In this document: positions 15,831 through 25,979 of the stretch, piece by piece
How the letters are laid out: every line of letters begins with the position of its first letter
How positions within the stretch are numbered: position 1 is the stretch's first letter
From: Winogradskyella echinorum
Lineage (GTDB): Bacteria; Bacteroidota; Bacteroidia; Flavobacteriales; Flavobacteriaceae
Reading direction: 5' to 3'
Assembly (NCBI RefSeq): GCF_014297365.1
Contig: NZ_JACOQD010000004.1
Coordinates: 168,748-232,747 of the forward strand
Length of the DNA: 64,000 nt
The notes under the pieces: generated by a model
Told to the model about the DNA's origin: nothing
Database searches by the model: none
The model's input: the letters and a program-made list of their open reading frames with translations, nothing else
Made by a program: the position numbers and the translations under genes

Positions 15831-18800
15831 TTATATAACTATTTTTTTGGACACTACAGATCCATTGAAAAGAGTGACTTGTACGATATATGCACCAGCG
15901 CTTAAATTATTATCTTGATAGTTATATGTATTGTTATCTATATTTACATTTTTATGAATAGTTCTTCCTGTGAGGTCAAATAATTCAAAAGTTTTAATGA
16001 GACTTAATGTAGATCTAACATTAATTGTTTTATTAATAGATTTAATGTTTAAATCTGCAATAATATCTTGATCATTAATACTTAAAGCTTGAGGTGTGAA
16101 TCTTACTATAAATCTATTATTGTAAGTCCCTTCATCAGTTGTAAAAGAATAAGGACTGTCTTTTAAGTTATGAATTATATTAAGCTTTGTATCCTCAATA
16201 AAAATATCTTGACTTGCACCTTCAAATAAACCATCTAGTTTATTTATAGTAATTTTAAAACTTCCAGAAATTGCTGTTTTATAGCCAAGAGGAATAGTTT
16301 CAGAATTATCAAATGGTAATGGCTTTCCTTGAATAGAAAGTTTTTTATCTGATGCTAAAGAATAGAATTGATTTTCGGACTGATTTATCGATATTCCATC
16401 GTATAATCTATCTATTCCATTTGTAGCTCCATCAGCGAACCCAATTAAAATTGGCAAAGCAGTATTGTCTTCGTTAACTAAATCTAACCAAATGCGGTGT
16501 TTATTCTCAAGTCCCGTAGGTGATGAGTTTCTGTAAAACACGTTATTAGCATACAGTCCACGCATAGTATTATTAAAATTAACAACGTTAGGTGTTGGTG
16601 CTGAATCTAACATTAAAGCAAAGAACCCTTGGCCAGAAGCGATATAACCATTGAAGCCAGAAGGTGTTGAACCTAAGCTATTAGCAGACAAGTAATCATT
16701 TGGGTTGTAATTGTATTGGTAGCCTTCATAAAATGGGTCGTCAATTGCTGTGGCAGCCGGATCAATATGTCTCCAAAAATATAATGTACCATCTATAGCT
16801 GGATTAGCGGCTATGAAATCTGAAAGTGAAATAGCAGATGGATAAGGATTTCCTAATAAATTCCAGTTGTCGTCTTCTGCAGTTGCCGTATTACCAATAC
16901 CTGCGTAATCTGCACCAGTATATGTGCCTCTAGAAATTGGGTATGAAATTTGACCATTGTTTAATGTACCTTCAAATTGTGCCTGATCAGATGCTGGAGT
17001 ACCTAATAAGCCTCTCACTATATAACCTTTACCAGAAATCATATCTTCTGTAGTGTTTGTCCATGTACCATGTCTTCCAGCTGTACCATTTGCTACAGAG
17101 GGATTCCAATCAAATATAGAATGACTAGGGGATCCTGGCGATATATCTAATACATTGAAGTTGCTTACAGGTGATGACCAATACACGTAGTCAAAGTAAC
17201 CTACACCATTCACTCTTCTTCTTACTTCTGCATCACCAATATTTTCATTAGCAGCAACATCATTAATTTGTATTAAACTAGCATTGGTTCTAAGTCTGTA
17301 ATTACCATTAGGCTCAATTACAATTCTGTCGTCAATAGTTAGAGTGGCATTTGGTCGGTGTAATAAATCTGCACCATCAAGTATTTGCATGTTATAACCT
17401 AAACCATTTGTTGGACTATTTAATCTTGGATTATTTGATGTTGGTGGTATGGTGATACAATCATCTATTGTAGGTACACCATTGGGTGTCCAGTTATCAG
17501 CGTCATCCCAATCTGTACTTTGTGAACCGTTCCATGTTTTGTTACCTGTAATTGTAACATCCGTACTACTAGTTTGAACAATTGTTGAGCCATTACATAA
17601 TGTGTATGTAACTTCAGCAAAATATGTTGTGCTTGAATTAGGTGAAACCGTAATTTGGTTATCATTATTTGGGTCGGTGATTTCATTGGCGGCAGATATT
17701 GAACCTTCATACCATTTTAAAGTTGTGATGGATGCTCCATCTGGGACGAATCTCCAGGCCTCTTCAGTTGCCGTCCAATTTGTATCATTAGTGTTTCGAC
17801 CAGGTGCAGAAATTCCTGAATTACTTCTTTCTTGAAGTCCAATACTTGCATTTCCACCGTTCCATGGATTACCACCGTCGATATTTTTTTCTTTAACATA
17901 TACTTCAATAACATTGGTATCTTCATAAAAAACTATCATACCAGTGTATAATATTGAATTATCGAAATACATTGGTACATCTGCCCATGCTGCAACTAAC
18001 GCTCTACAACCTGTGTCTAAAGTAATAAGTTGGTACCCTATTTCTCCTCCAACACTTGGGTCAACATCATGATGTACTCCAAATATAGATGGTCCAAAAA
18101 AATACGTGCCATTACCATCTTCAGCATTAATTGTATTTGGTATATTTCTACTTGTATACCATCCTGAAGAACTATTAGCTAAGCTTGTGTCGAATGATAT
18201 CACTCCATTAGAGCCGATTACACAAGAATTATAAGTGTTTCCATAAAAACAAAAATCAAAAGGTAAATTAACAACTGGAGACCAGATATCATCTAAGTTT
18301 ACACTTACAGGATTAGCCAAACAACCAAATTGAAACGGAGGATTATATGGAATGGACTCTACGGTGTAGTCATTTGTATCTCCTAATTCTAAATAAGTTG
18401 CTTCTAAAGTAACTTCTCCAACTGAACAATCAACTGGTGGTGGTGCTGTTGAACCAAGTCCTACACCTCCCAGATCAACAAATGGACATCCTAATGTAGA
18501 TGTACCTACGTCATTTGATGGTGAGCATGGTTCTACTATACATATATTGAATTCACCTGATCCATTAGAATGGCTATAAACTCTTACATAGTATACATTA
18601 CCAATAGTTAAACCTGTTAAAGATAGTATCTCAGAAGAATTACCACTAGTACTGTTTTCACAACCAAGGGAAGTGCCCCCACAATTATCAAAAACTTCTA
18701 TTACAGCATTACTTAATGATGTAGGTTCTACTATTACATTATGATTAATACCAGTTGCAGTGAATGAGTACCATACATCATCATTTGCTGTACCAGAACA

Positions 18801-19490
18801 ACCTGAAAGAGATTGTGATGCAGCAGCAGTTGTACCTAATGTTGGAGAACAAAATTCTCCAGAAGTTAGAGATATAGCATTAGCGCAATCATCATTTGCA
18901 GGTGGTGGGACGAATTCTATTTCAATATCATCAAAAAAGTTCCATTCACTATTACTATTTGCTGTTCCAGAAAACCTAAATCTTGAGTTTGTTGCAAAAG
19001 TGTAATCACTGCTCGAAATTATAGATGCTAAATAATGAGGATTACCAGTGCCGTTGTTAAAAAAATCAGTGCCAATAACGAATGTTCTTACTGTTTGCCA
19101 ATTAGAACCGTCAAAAAACTGTAACCTAAATCCTTCCCCATTATCCAATCCTGAAGATTTGTGACAAAGAGATATACTAACTGTATTATAACTTGATAAA
19201 TTTAAACTTGGTGATGTAACTATATTATTATTGGTTTGGTCATCTTTAGAAAAAATAGAGAAGCTACCATTGCATCTCCAACCACTGGTTTGGTATCTTC
19301 CACTATCATTACCATTATTAGTCCAACCTTGAAACCCAGATTCAAAATCATAAAACTGAGGGAGCTGCGCATGGGCCAGATTACTTACTAAAAATAATGC
19401 GCTAAAAAGTAATAAAACGGATAGCTTTTTTTTAAAATTGAAATAACAATTAGAAAAGTAAAACAATTGAGAATGTAGTGTATTCTTCAT
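15831..19490 (-). CDS. Giant T9SS-secreted surface protein
   Basis: 1219-residue exported protein. The N-terminus is unusually long before the signal hydrophobic core (KKLSVLLLFSALFLVSNLAHAQ, cleavage after about residue 42). Next come a MAM/jelly-roll-like region (YDFESGFQGW, about 45-190), a Cys-containing repeat starting PPANDDCANAISL (about 196-330), a second beta-rich region (about 345-590), and a TWNGSQSTDWDDADNWTPNG segment (about 655). The last 70 residues are a type A sorting domain (TFELFDLTGRTIHK ... GSVVSKKIVI), which sends it through T9SS to the cell surface. Adhesion or surface-layer role is inference. Transcribed alone; its terminator is inside the convergent neighbour. Confidence 0.85.
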   Translation of the reverse strand: MKNTLHSQLFYFSNCYFNFKKKLSVLLLFSALFLVSNLAHAQLPQFYDFESGFQGWTNNGNDSGRYQTSGWRCNGSFSIFSKDDQTNNNIVTSPSLNLSSYNTVSISLCHKSSGLDNGEGFRLQFFDGSNWQTVRTFVIGTDFFNNGTGNPHYLASIISSSDYTFATNSRFRFSGTANSNSEWNFFDDIEIEFVPPPANDDCANAISLTSGEFCSPTLGTTAAASQSLSGCSGTANDDVWYSFTATGINHNVIVEPTSLSNAVIEVFDNCGGTSLGCENSTSGNSSEILSLTGLTIGNVYYVRVYSHSNGSGEFNICIVEPCSPSNDVGTSTLGCPFVDLGGVGLGSTAPPPVDCSVGEVTLEATYLELGDTNDYTVESIPYNPPFQFGCLANPVSVNLDDIWSPVVNLPFDFCFYGNTYNSCVIGSNGVISFDTSLANSSSGWYTSRNIPNTINAEDGNGTYFFGPSIFGVHHDVDPSVGGEIGYQLITLDTGCRALVAAWADVPMYFDNSILYTGMIVFYEDTNVIEVYVKEKNIDGGNPWNGGNASIGLQERSNSGISAPGRNTNDTNWTATEEAWRFVPDGASITTLKWYEGSISAANEITDPNNDNQITVSPNSSTTYFAEVTYTLCNGSTIVQTSSTDVTITGNKTWNGSQSTDWDDADNWTPNGVPTIDDCITIPPTSNNPRLNSPTNGLGYNMQILDGADLLHRPNATLTIDDRIVIEPNGNYRLRTNASLIQINDVAANENIGDAEVRRRVNGVGYFDYVYWSSPVSNFNVLDISPGSPSHSIFDWNPSVANGTAGRHGTWTNTTEDMISGKGYIVRGLLGTPASDQAQFEGTLNNGQISYPISRGTYTGADYAGIGNTATAEDDNWNLLGNPYPSAISLSDFIAANPAIDGTLYFWRHIDPAATAIDDPFYEGYQYNYNPNDYLSANSLGSTPSGFNGYIASGQGFFALMLDSAPTPNVVNFNNTMRGLYANNVFYRNSSPTGLENKHRIWLDLVNEDNTALPILIGFADGATNGIDRLYDGISINQSENQFYSLASDKKLSIQGKPLPFDNSETIPLGYKTAISGSFKITINKLDGLFEGASQDIFIEDTKLNIIHNLKDSPYSFTTDEGTYNNRFIVRFTPQALSINDQDIIADLNIKSINKTINVRSTLSLIKTFELFDLTGRTIHKNVNIDNNTYNYQDNNLSAGAYIVQVTLFNGSVVSKKIVI

Positions 19491-19705
19491 AATTAGTAGG
19501 TTTTAAGATTGAGGGGTATCTTATATATAAACGAAAATTGTTCTATATCGGTTTTATATTAGTCTTAATATTTTTGCCAAACCTAAGAAAAAAAAACTAA
19601 AAAAAATAATTTTTCACCGATAAAACGATAAAAAACATCGTTTAAATGTAACTTTGTGTTCTTTTTTCTACAAAAAGTATTGATGAGGATTTAATATTGC
19701 TTTCT

Positions 19706-19713
19706 TATTTTTG
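19706..19713 (+). promoter_or_regulatory. -7 box for the PLP deaminase gene
   Basis: TATTTTTG matches TAnnTTTG perfectly, 16 bases before the TTG start codon at 19730. A TTG at 19680-19682 is a possible -33 element at a slightly long distance (23 bases). Confidence 0.5.
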
Positions 19714-19729
19714 TGAAAAAAGATAATAT

Positions 19730-20632
19730 TTGTTTAATACATCAATAAACAATCAAAGTATATCCGTTAGTAATACAACGTTTTGTCTAGAAATTAAGCG
19801 AGAAGATTTTATTCATCCTGTAATTTCTGGTAACAAATACCGTAAGCTTAAGTATAATTTAGTTAAGGCTAAAGACTTAAATTCAAAATCGTTATTGACT
19901 TTTGGTGGAGCGTTTTCAAATCATATAGCTGCAGTTGCATCTGCTGGAAAAGAATATGGTTTCTCTACTATTGGTGTTATCAGAGGGGAAGAATTAGAGT
20001 TTAAAGAAATGAATTCTACATTACAGTTTGCAAAGGCTTGTGGAATGCACCTTAAGTTTGTATCTAGAGAGGATTACAGGAACAAAACCAATACTGACTT
20101 TATTGATAAATTAAAAAATGAATTCGACGACTTTTATCTAATTCCTGAGGGAGGTACAAATGATTTAGCGGTTAAAGGTTGTGAAGAAATACTGCAAACA
20201 GAGGATTTAAAATTTGATTACATCTGCTGTGCTGTAGGAACTGGAGGTACAATATCGGGTATTATAAATGCTTCAAGAGAGCATCAAAAAATATTGGGTT
20301 TTCCAGCATTAAAAAATGATTTTATACAACAGGATATTCGTAAATTTGCAAATCGAGATAACTGGCAATTGGTTACAGATTACCATTTTGGTGGCTATGG
20401 TAAAATAAAGCCAGAGTTAATAACGTTTATCAATACATTTAAAAAAGAATACAATATTCCATTAGATCCAATATATACGGGTAAAATGTTGTTTGGAATC
20501 TTTGATTTAATGGATAAAGGATTTTTTCCAAAAGGTTCTAAGATATTAGCGATTCATACAGGTGGTTTGCAAGGAATAAACGGTATGAATGAAATATTAA
20601 GACGTAAAAATTTGCCTCAAATTGAAATATGA
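19730..20632 (+). CDS. PLP-dependent ACC deaminase / D-cysteine desulfhydrase-like enzyme
   Basis: 300-residue fold-type II PLP enzyme. The PLP lysine is in ISGNKYRKLKYN; other signatures are LLTFGGAFSNH, the phosphate loop GTGGTISG and the C-terminal HTGGLQG. It is of the 1-aminocyclopropane-1-carboxylate deaminase/D-cysteine desulfhydrase family; most bacterial members without the full ACC deaminase residue set act on D-cysteine, so that is a plausible substrate. It starts with TTG: no ATG occurs before residue 94, and a perfect -7 box lies just upstream. The stop overlaps the next gene by 4 bases (ATGA). Confidence 0.85.
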   Translation: MFNTSINNQSISVSNTTFCLEIKREDFIHPVISGNKYRKLKYNLVKAKDLNSKSLLTFGGAFSNHIAAVASAGKEYGFSTIGVIRGEELEFKEMNSTLQFAKACGMHLKFVSREDYRNKTNTDFIDKLKNEFDDFYLIPEGGTNDLAVKGCEEILQTEDLKFDYICCAVGTGGTISGIINASREHQKILGFPALKNDFIQQDIRKFANRDNWQLVTDYHFGGYGKIKPELITFINTFKKEYNIPLDPIYTGKMLFGIFDLMDKGFFPKGSKILAIHTGGLQGINGMNEILRRKNLPQIEI

Positions 20633-21441
20633 AAATAAAATTTAAATACCTATTCGTTTTAATTGTGCTTTCTGCATTAAGTTGTGGCCCTAAAAAAGGG
20701 ATTGTAACTAAGAAAAAAAATAGCACAAAAAAAGAAGTAGTAGTTAAAGAAAGGGAAGGGAAGGATACTAATAAATCATCCGAAGTTGCAAAAACGAAAC
20801 CAAGTAAAGCCTTAAGCGCAGTAGAAATATATATAGACCAATATTCTGATATTGCTCAAGATAATATGCGAAATCATAAAATACCTGCTAGTATCACGCT
20901 TGCTCAAGGTATTTTAGAATCTGGCTCTGGTCGTGGACGTTTGGCAACTAAAGCTAATAATCATTTTGGTATTAAGTGTCATGGTTGGAAAGGTTCCAAA
21001 ATATATCATGATGACGATCGTTCTCAAGAATGTTTTAGAAAATATAGAAAAGCAGAAACATCTTATAAAGATCATTCTGAGTTTTTAACAGGTCGAAAAC
21101 GATATGCAAGTTTATTTCGGTTAAAACCTAATGATTACAAAGGTTGGGCAAAAGGTTTGAGAGCTGCTGGTTATGCAACAGATAGAAAATACCCTCAAAA
21201 ATTAATTAGCTTAATAGAGCGTTATCAACTGTACAAATACGATGAAGAAGTATTAGGTGCCAAGCCAAGAAAAACTTCTGTTATAGAGAAAGGTACTAAA
21301 GTAAAGCACGTCGTTGCAAAAGGTGATACATTGTATTCAATTTCAAGATTGTATAAAACAACGGTTGAGGCTATAAAAGATAAAAACAACTTAACTTCAA
21401 ACGACCTTTCTATAGGTCAAGAACTTATAATTAGCAATTAA
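20629..21441 (+). CDS. GH73 glucosaminidase-LysM lipoprotein
   Basis: 270-residue cell-wall hydrolase. Lipoprotein signal [13 protein letters not shown] with Cys at residue 19, then a Lys/Glu-rich linker. The glucosaminidase domain (about 62-200) shows [17 protein letters not shown] with the likely catalytic Glu, and [14 protein letters not shown] LysM peptidoglycan-binding domain ends the protein ([18 protein letters not shown] ... [10 protein letters not shown]). It cleaves within peptidoglycan glycan strands, probably for growth or separation. It overlaps the upstream gene by 4 bases and is 1 base from hemL, so all three are one operon. Confidence 0.92.
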   Translation: MKIKFKYLFVLIVLSALSCGPKKGIVTKKKNSTKKEVVVKEREGKDTNKSSEVAKTKPSKALSAVEIYIDQYSDIAQDNMRNHKIPASITLAQGILESGSGRGRLATKANNHFGIKCHGWKGSKIYHDDDRSQECFRKYRKAETSYKDHSEFLTGRKRYASLFRLKPNDYKGWAKGLRAAGYATDRKYPQKLISLIERYQLYKYDEEVLGAKPRKTSVIEKGTKVKHVVAKGDTLYSISRLYKTTVEAIKDKNNLTSNDLSIGQELIISN

Positions 21442-21442
21442 T

Positions 21443-22729
21443 ATGTTATATCAGAGAAGTAGTGCTTTGTTTAAAGATGCTAAACTGGTAATTCCAGGTG
21501 GTGTAAACTCACCAGTTAGAGCTTTTAATGCCGTTGGTGGCACACCAATTTTTGCAAAATCAGCTAAAGGCGCTTATGTGTATGATGAAGATGGTAACCG
21601 ATTTATTGATTACATAAATTCTTGGGGTCCCATGTTACTCGGTCATGCGTTTCCTCCTGTAGTTGAAGCTGTAGTAGAGCGAGCAAAAGCAGGAACATCA
21701 TTTGGAATGCCAACTGCCTTAGAAACTGAGATTGCAGAACTAGCTATATCTATGGTACCTAATATTGACAAGATTAGATTTGTTAATTCTGGTACAGAAG
21801 CTTGTATGAGTGCAATTAGATTGGCTAGAGGTTATACAAAGCGAGATAAAATTATAAAATTTGCGGGTTGCTATCATGGACATAGTGATTCGTTTTTAAT
21901 AGCGGCAGGTAGTGGTGCTGTAACGTTTGGCACTCCTAATAGTCCTGGAGTCACTCAAGGTACTGCAAAAGATACTTTATTGGCAAATTATAATGATATA
22001 GAAAATGTAAAGGAACTTGTTGAGGCTAATAAAGATGAAGTAGCTGCAATTATTATTGAACCTGTTGCTGGTAATATGGGGTGTATTCCTCCTGTTGCTG
22101 GTTTTCTTGAAGGATTAAGAGCAATTTGTGATACTAATGGTATTTTATTGATTTTTGATGAGGTAATGACTGGTTTTAGATTAGCCAAAGGTGGTGTACA
22201 AGAACTTAAAGGTATTAATGCAGATATTGTATGCTTCGGAAAGGTAGTTGGTGGAGGTTTACCAGTAGGTGCTTTTGCGGCTAAAGATGAAATAATGAAT
22301 CATTTAGCACCTTTAGGTCCAGTGTATCAAGCAGGAACGCTAAGTGGTAATCCTTTAGCTATGGCAGCTGGATTAGCAATGCTAAAAGCAATTAACGCTG
22401 ATAAAGGGTTAATGAATAGGTTAGAAGAGAAAACAAAATATCTACATAACGGAATTGCAGATGCCTTAAACAAAAACAATGTTACACATACTATTAATAG
22501 AATTGGCTCAATGATTTCAGTTCATTTTGCAGAGGATGCTGTTGTAGATTTTAATTCTGCTGCAAATGGGAATAATGATACTTTTAAAAAATTCTTTCAT
22601 GGTATGCTTAATGAAGGTATTTATATAGCTCCAAGTGCTTTTGAGACTTGGTTTATAACAGATGCATTAACCTATCAAGATTTAAATGAAACTATTACAG
22701 CTGTAGAAACAATTGCAAAATCATTATAA
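21443..22729 (+). CDS. hemL: Glutamate-1-semialdehyde 2,1-aminomutase
   Basis: PLP enzyme that makes 5-aminolevulinate in the C5 route to haem. 428 residues, standard length. Key segments: [13 protein letters not shown] at the N-terminus, [35 protein letters not shown] and the PLP lysine Lys267 in [15 protein letters not shown]. It follows the GH73 gene by one base and ends before a strong terminator. Confidence 0.97.
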   Translation: MLYQRSSALFKDAKLVIPGGVNSPVRAFNAVGGTPIFAKSAKGAYVYDEDGNRFIDYINSWGPMLLGHAFPPVVEAVVERAKAGTSFGMPTALETEIAELAISMVPNIDKIRFVNSGTEACMSAIRLARGYTKRDKIIKFAGCYHGHSDSFLIAAGSGAVTFGTPNSPGVTQGTAKDTLLANYNDIENVKELVEANKDEVAAIIIEPVAGNMGCIPPVAGFLEGLRAICDTNGILLIFDEVMTGFRLAKGGVQELKGINADIVCFGKVVGGGLPVGAFAAKDEIMNHLAPLGPVYQAGTLSGNPLAMAAGLAMLKAINADKGLMNRLEEKTKYLHNGIADALNKNNVTHTINRIGSMISVHFAEDAVVDFNSAANGNNDTFKKFFHGMLNEGIYIAPSAFETWFITDALTYQDLNETITAVETIAKSL

Positions 22730-22730
22730 T

Positions 22731-22758
22731 AAAAAACCTCGCAAGTTGCGAGGTTTTT
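22731..22758. terminator. Bidirectional terminator after hemL
   Basis: AAAAAACCTCGCAA and TTGCGAGGTTTTT form a long stem with a T-run on each strand. Its core AACCTCGCA also occurs in the terminator at 25929-25965. Confidence 0.88.
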
Positions 22759-22760
22759 AT

Positions 22761-23102
22761 TTAGTTTTCTAGAATATACGCTTTATAACGTTCGTATTGC
22801 TCGTCGGATAAAATTAATTTTACTTTATCGTCTAACTGCTTTTCAATTTTAGCTTTTTCTTCTTCAGTAGAAGGTTTACCTTTTATACTAGCTTTAGCTT
22901 GTCCGTAAACTTTAAGAGCATTATATATTTGATCGCGTTGGTCGTTAGTAAATTTAATATGCTTTCTTAGAGCTTCAGTTTTTTCTGAGGCTTCAGTATT
23001 TACTTCAACTCTATTCTCTAATTTACTGTTTTGCGCCATTATAGATTCAGTACCTAGAATCATAACAAAAGCGAATAAGCAAAGTGTGATTACTTTTTTC
23101 AT
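22761..23102 (-). CDS. Secreted Spy/CpxP-like small protein
   Basis: 113 residues with a signal peptide (ITLCLFAFVMILGTESIMAQ). The mature part is a charged helical segment with FTNDQRDQIYNALKVYGQ and LILSDEQYERYKAYI; the latter resembles the LTxxQ-type repeat of Spy/CpxP proteins. A periplasmic chaperone-like role is inference. The next - strand gene upstream (23204-23671) is of similar type, with a terminator between them, so this gene has its own promoter. Confidence 0.75.
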   Translation of the reverse strand: MKKVITLCLFAFVMILGTESIMAQNSKLENRVEVNTEASEKTEALRKHIKFTNDQRDQIYNALKVYGQAKASIKGKPSTEEEKAKIEKQLDDKVKLILSDEQYERYKAYILEN

Positions 23103-23155
23103 TTTGGATTGTTTAATTATTTGCTACTAAAGTAATAATTTTATTCAATTAAAAG

Positions 23156-23183
23156 AAAAAGTATCGCTTAAGCGATACTTTTT
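23156..23183 (-). terminator. Terminator between the two Spy-like genes
   Basis: A perfect 14-bp palindrome AAAAAGTATCGCTT / AAGCGATACTTTTT without an unpaired loop. Lies 21 bases after the stop of the 23204-23671 gene. Confidence 0.85.
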
Positions 23184-23203
23184 ACTTTAAAAAAGATTTT
23201 TAT

Positions 23204-23671
23204 TTATCTTCTTCCACCACGTTTTTTGTCATTTTTTTCACCACGCTTGCCTCTTTTTTTATGCTTTCTAGGCTTCATTTTTTCAAATTTAGCATATTGC
23301 TCAGCAGTTAAAATAGATTTCATTTCGCGTTTCATTTCAATCTGTTGATCTAATCTGAGGTTTTGCATTTTTACCATTTCATCTTTAGAAGGCTTTTCTC
23401 TTTTTTCGCCATCTTTTGCATTATGGTTTTTTCTTAAACCTTCGTTCGCTTTCGCTTGATTTAAATAAACTTGATGTACTTTCTTTTGTTGTGCATCAGT
23501 AAGATCTAAATGTAAAGTCATTTTTTTTGCCCTTAAGTCAGCAATTTCGCTTGGTGTCATTTGCTTTCTTAATTCAGAACGGTTTTGTTTGCCTTTTCTA
23601 TCTTGTTTTCTTTCTTGTGCTATTCCATTTAACGTAAAAAGGGCTATAGCGATTACTAATAATTTTTTCAT
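23204..23671 (-). CDS. Secreted DUF4890/Spy-like basic protein
   Basis: 155 residues from the ATG at 23671. The open frame runs 29 codons further upstream, but the internal start MKKLLVIAIALFTLNGIAQ gives a clean signal peptide and is preferred. The mature protein is highly charged: KQMTPSEIADLRAKKM, LDLTDAQQKKVHQVYLNQ and SILTAEQYAKFEKM are LTxxQ-like segments, and the C-terminus is Lys/Arg-rich. I recognise the DUF4890-type pattern. It probably acts in the periplasm as a helical chaperone-like protein. It starts 90 bases after the stop of the 498-residue gene. Confidence 0.78.
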   Translation of the reverse strand: MKKLLVIAIALFTLNGIAQERKQDRKGKQNRSELRKQMTPSEIADLRAKKMTLHLDLTDAQQKKVHQVYLNQAKANEGLRKNHNAKDGEKREKPSKDEMVKMQNLRLDQQIEMKREMKSILTAEQYAKFEKMKPRKHKKRGKRGEKNDKKRGGRR

Positions 23672-23761
23672 TTTTTTAATTTTTATGTTATACTGTTTAG
23701 ACCTTAAGTGTGTTTTTAAGTTTAAATACATTATGGTATTTAACACCAATTTTAACATTTG

Positions 23762-25258
23762 CTATGTTTTTAATAGCTTTAAAGTGGTCTCATATAGATT
23801 TCCATTTTCCATTTTGTTTTTTAACCAAGCATAAAAACTTATTACAAAAATATCTTCCTCTATTACAGTTGTCCATTGAAAGGATGTTTCTAATTTATTT
23901 TTAAACTCTTTAGTTAAAATGCGCTTTGGTTTAGTGTAATACTGTTCTGCAAAGTTTAGAAAAGTTAATATTCGAAATTGTTTTATTTTCTTTAAATAAC
24001 TTGAGTAACGCCTTCTAAAACTTTTTAATCTCGAATAAAATAAATCATCTTCCTGTAACTCTATGTAAAGTAGTATTTCGGCAATATTTTTTTTTATTAC
24101 CCAATCAATTCCTGTTTTTTGAATATACCATTGATCTGTGTGATAAAATTGTGAAGAACTAGATTTTGCCTTTAAGAAGTCTTCTTTTTGAAAATAAAAC
24201 ATAAATAGTGATAGATGAAGATCTAGCATAGATTCAATGTCTTTATGTTTAGTTTCAATAATAAGTTCAATAAGTTCTATAGCTTTTTCTTGTTGATTAT
24301 TGTAGTTATAGTTTAAAGCTTCCACTAAAGTTTTCTTCAGAATAAAATCTTTATAATAAGCGCTTCTCTTTAAAAGCATTAATTGCTCCATTTCATTAAT
24401 GTATTTTAATGAACTCTCAAATTTTTTATTTCTAAATAGTGTATTGGCAATTATATATACAATATGGATTTGATAATAGAGTTGCTTGTTTGTATTCTTT
24501 TTGCTTTTTAAGATTTTATAACTTCTTAAAACAAAATTTTCAATCTGAAAGTATTGCGTCGTCACCAATGCTGAGATATTAGCTATTGCTAAAATCTGAT
24601 ACAATGATTTAAAGGAAAGAGATTCATTCAGCTTTATATCGTAATCCTTTAAGGTGTTTTGTAGTATATCTTCAAAATTTATGATTTTACCCTCGTAGCT
24701 TATAGCATTTAAAGCTGATTTTAGTTGAGCATAAACAATATTTAATTGGTCTTCTAATTGATGCCTCTTTTGGTTTTCCTTTTGTTTTGTAATAAGCTCT
24801 TTTAAATCTATAATTGGATAATTTGAGGCATATTGAATTTTAGTATGGTAGATTTCATTAAGAATAGGAAATAGTAAATGCTCGTCTGCTAATCGCTCAG
24901 CTTTATCTAATATTTTATAAGCAATATCATAGTTTTTTTTTAGAAGGTAGGTGCGAGATGCAAGTATATATTTAATAATCTGCATATCTATTGAGTTTTC
25001 GTCTTCAAGATTTTTGTTAGCAGTAAAATCTATTAAAGATTGAAACAATCGCTTTCTTAATGCATGGTATGCGTTACTTTGGTTTGTATTGTAAAGTTGA
25101 GTACATATCGTTTTAGAATCATTTTCGTCCTTAGCCAAAAGCTTAAATAATTTTATGTTTTTGGTGTCTTTTCGTTTATTCTTTTGTTCTAAATATGTAG
25201 TGAATTTTTGCTGTTCCTCTAGGCTTAATGTGCTAATTATAGAGTTTAATGCTATCAT
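23762..25258 (-). CDS. Helical repeat protein, unknown function
   Basis: 498-residue cytoplasmic protein without a signal peptide or membrane segment. It is Leu/Ile/Lys-rich and looks all-helical, with TPR-like pairs such as YDIAYKILDKAERLADEH and ESSLKYINEMEQLML, and a sequence start MIALNSIISTLSLEEQQKF. I recognise a pattern found in Flavobacteriaceae proteins of this length but know no function. A protein-protein scaffold role is inference. It is divergent from the YiaA gene (151-bp gap) and the first gene of a - strand pair with the DUF4890 protein. Confidence 0.75.
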   Translation of the reverse strand: MIALNSIISTLSLEEQQKFTTYLEQKNKRKDTKNIKLFKLLAKDENDSKTICTQLYNTNQSNAYHALRKRLFQSLIDFTANKNLEDENSIDMQIIKYILASRTYLLKKNYDIAYKILDKAERLADEHLLFPILNEIYHTKIQYASNYPIIDLKELITKQKENQKRHQLEDQLNIVYAQLKSALNAISYEGKIINFEDILQNTLKDYDIKLNESLSFKSLYQILAIANISALVTTQYFQIENFVLRSYKILKSKKNTNKQLYYQIHIVYIIANTLFRNKKFESSLKYINEMEQLMLLKRSAYYKDFILKKTLVEALNYNYNNQQEKAIELIELIIETKHKDIESMLDLHLSLFMFYFQKEDFLKAKSSSSQFYHTDQWYIQKTGIDWVIKKNIAEILLYIELQEDDLFYSRLKSFRRRYSSYLKKIKQFRILTFLNFAEQYYTKPKRILTKEFKNKLETSFQWTTVIEEDIFVISFYAWLKNKMENGNLYETTLKLLKT

Positions 25259-25409
25259 TTAATCGTCATTAAATATATTATTATATCAATAAATATAATG
25301 TTTTATTATAAATACTAACAAAAAATATCGTCAGTATTGTTTATAAACTGATTTCTGTATTACTGAGCTTATCTACAAATTTGCGTCATAATCATTAAAA
25401 CAAAACATT

Positions 25410-25901
25410 ATGAATTATCAAACAACAGTTTCATTAAAAGATGAAGAAAAAGTAAAAACAAAGAAGAAAGAGAAAAAAGTTTATAATAATAAGCCAACAC
25501 CAGCATTTATTGGTGCATCTTGGACAGCTTTATTAATTGGTATGGTGTCTTATTGTGTTGGTTTATGGAATGCAGATATGATGCTCAATGAAAAAGGCTA
25601 TTACTTTACGGTATTACTCTTTGGTTTATTCTCGGTAATCTCAGTACAAAAAGCAGTAAGGGATAAACTAGAAGATATTCAGGTTACGGAAATATATTTT
25701 GGTATTAGTTGGTTTACATCAATTGCTGCTATTGTATTGTTAGTTATTGGACTCTGGAATGCCAATTTAGAGCTCAGTGAAAAAGGATTTTATGGTATGT
25801 CATTTACCTTAAGTCTTTTTGCTGCAATTGCAGTACAAAAAAATACTAGAGATGTAGCTTATATAGATAAAGAAATAGCATCTAAAGAAAACGAAGATTA
25901 G
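25410..25901 (+). CDS. YiaA/YiaB-family membrane protein
   Basis: 163 residues with a Lys-rich N-terminus and two tandem copies of the YiaAB two-helix domain: [20 protein letters not shown] ... NEKGYYF ... VQKAVRD (about 30-85) and [20 protein letters not shown] ... SEKGFYG ... VQKNTRD (about 95-150). The internal repeat implies duplication of an ancestral unit. Inner-membrane protein; function unknown, in E. coli linked only to stress conditions. Confidence 0.9.
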   Translation: MNYQTTVSLKDEEKVKTKKKEKKVYNNKPTPAFIGASWTALLIGMVSYCVGLWNADMMLNEKGYYFTVLLFGLFSVISVQKAVRDKLEDIQVTEIYFGISWFTSIAAIVLLVIGLWNANLELSEKGFYGMSFTLSLFAAIAVQKNTRDVAYIDKEIASKENED

Positions 25902-25928
25902 TTTTGATGATAGGTTAGTTAGTAACCC

Positions 25929-25965
25929 AAAACCTCGCAGATTGGTTTTAGAGCTGCGAGGTTTT
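25929..25965 (+). terminator. Terminator after YiaA gene
   Basis: AAAACCTCGCAG and CTGCGAGGTTTT form a perfect 12-bp stem around a 13-base loop. It ends 14 bases before the next start codon, so the following gene needs a promoter within or very close to this hairpin, or relies on read-through. Confidence 0.8.
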
Positions 25966-25979
25966 AAATTAATTTAATC

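Noticed and set aside
23672..23758. 29-codon upstream extension of the DUF4890 gene frame
   Set aside because: The internal ATG gives a clean signal peptide and the extension does not look like a signal or domain.
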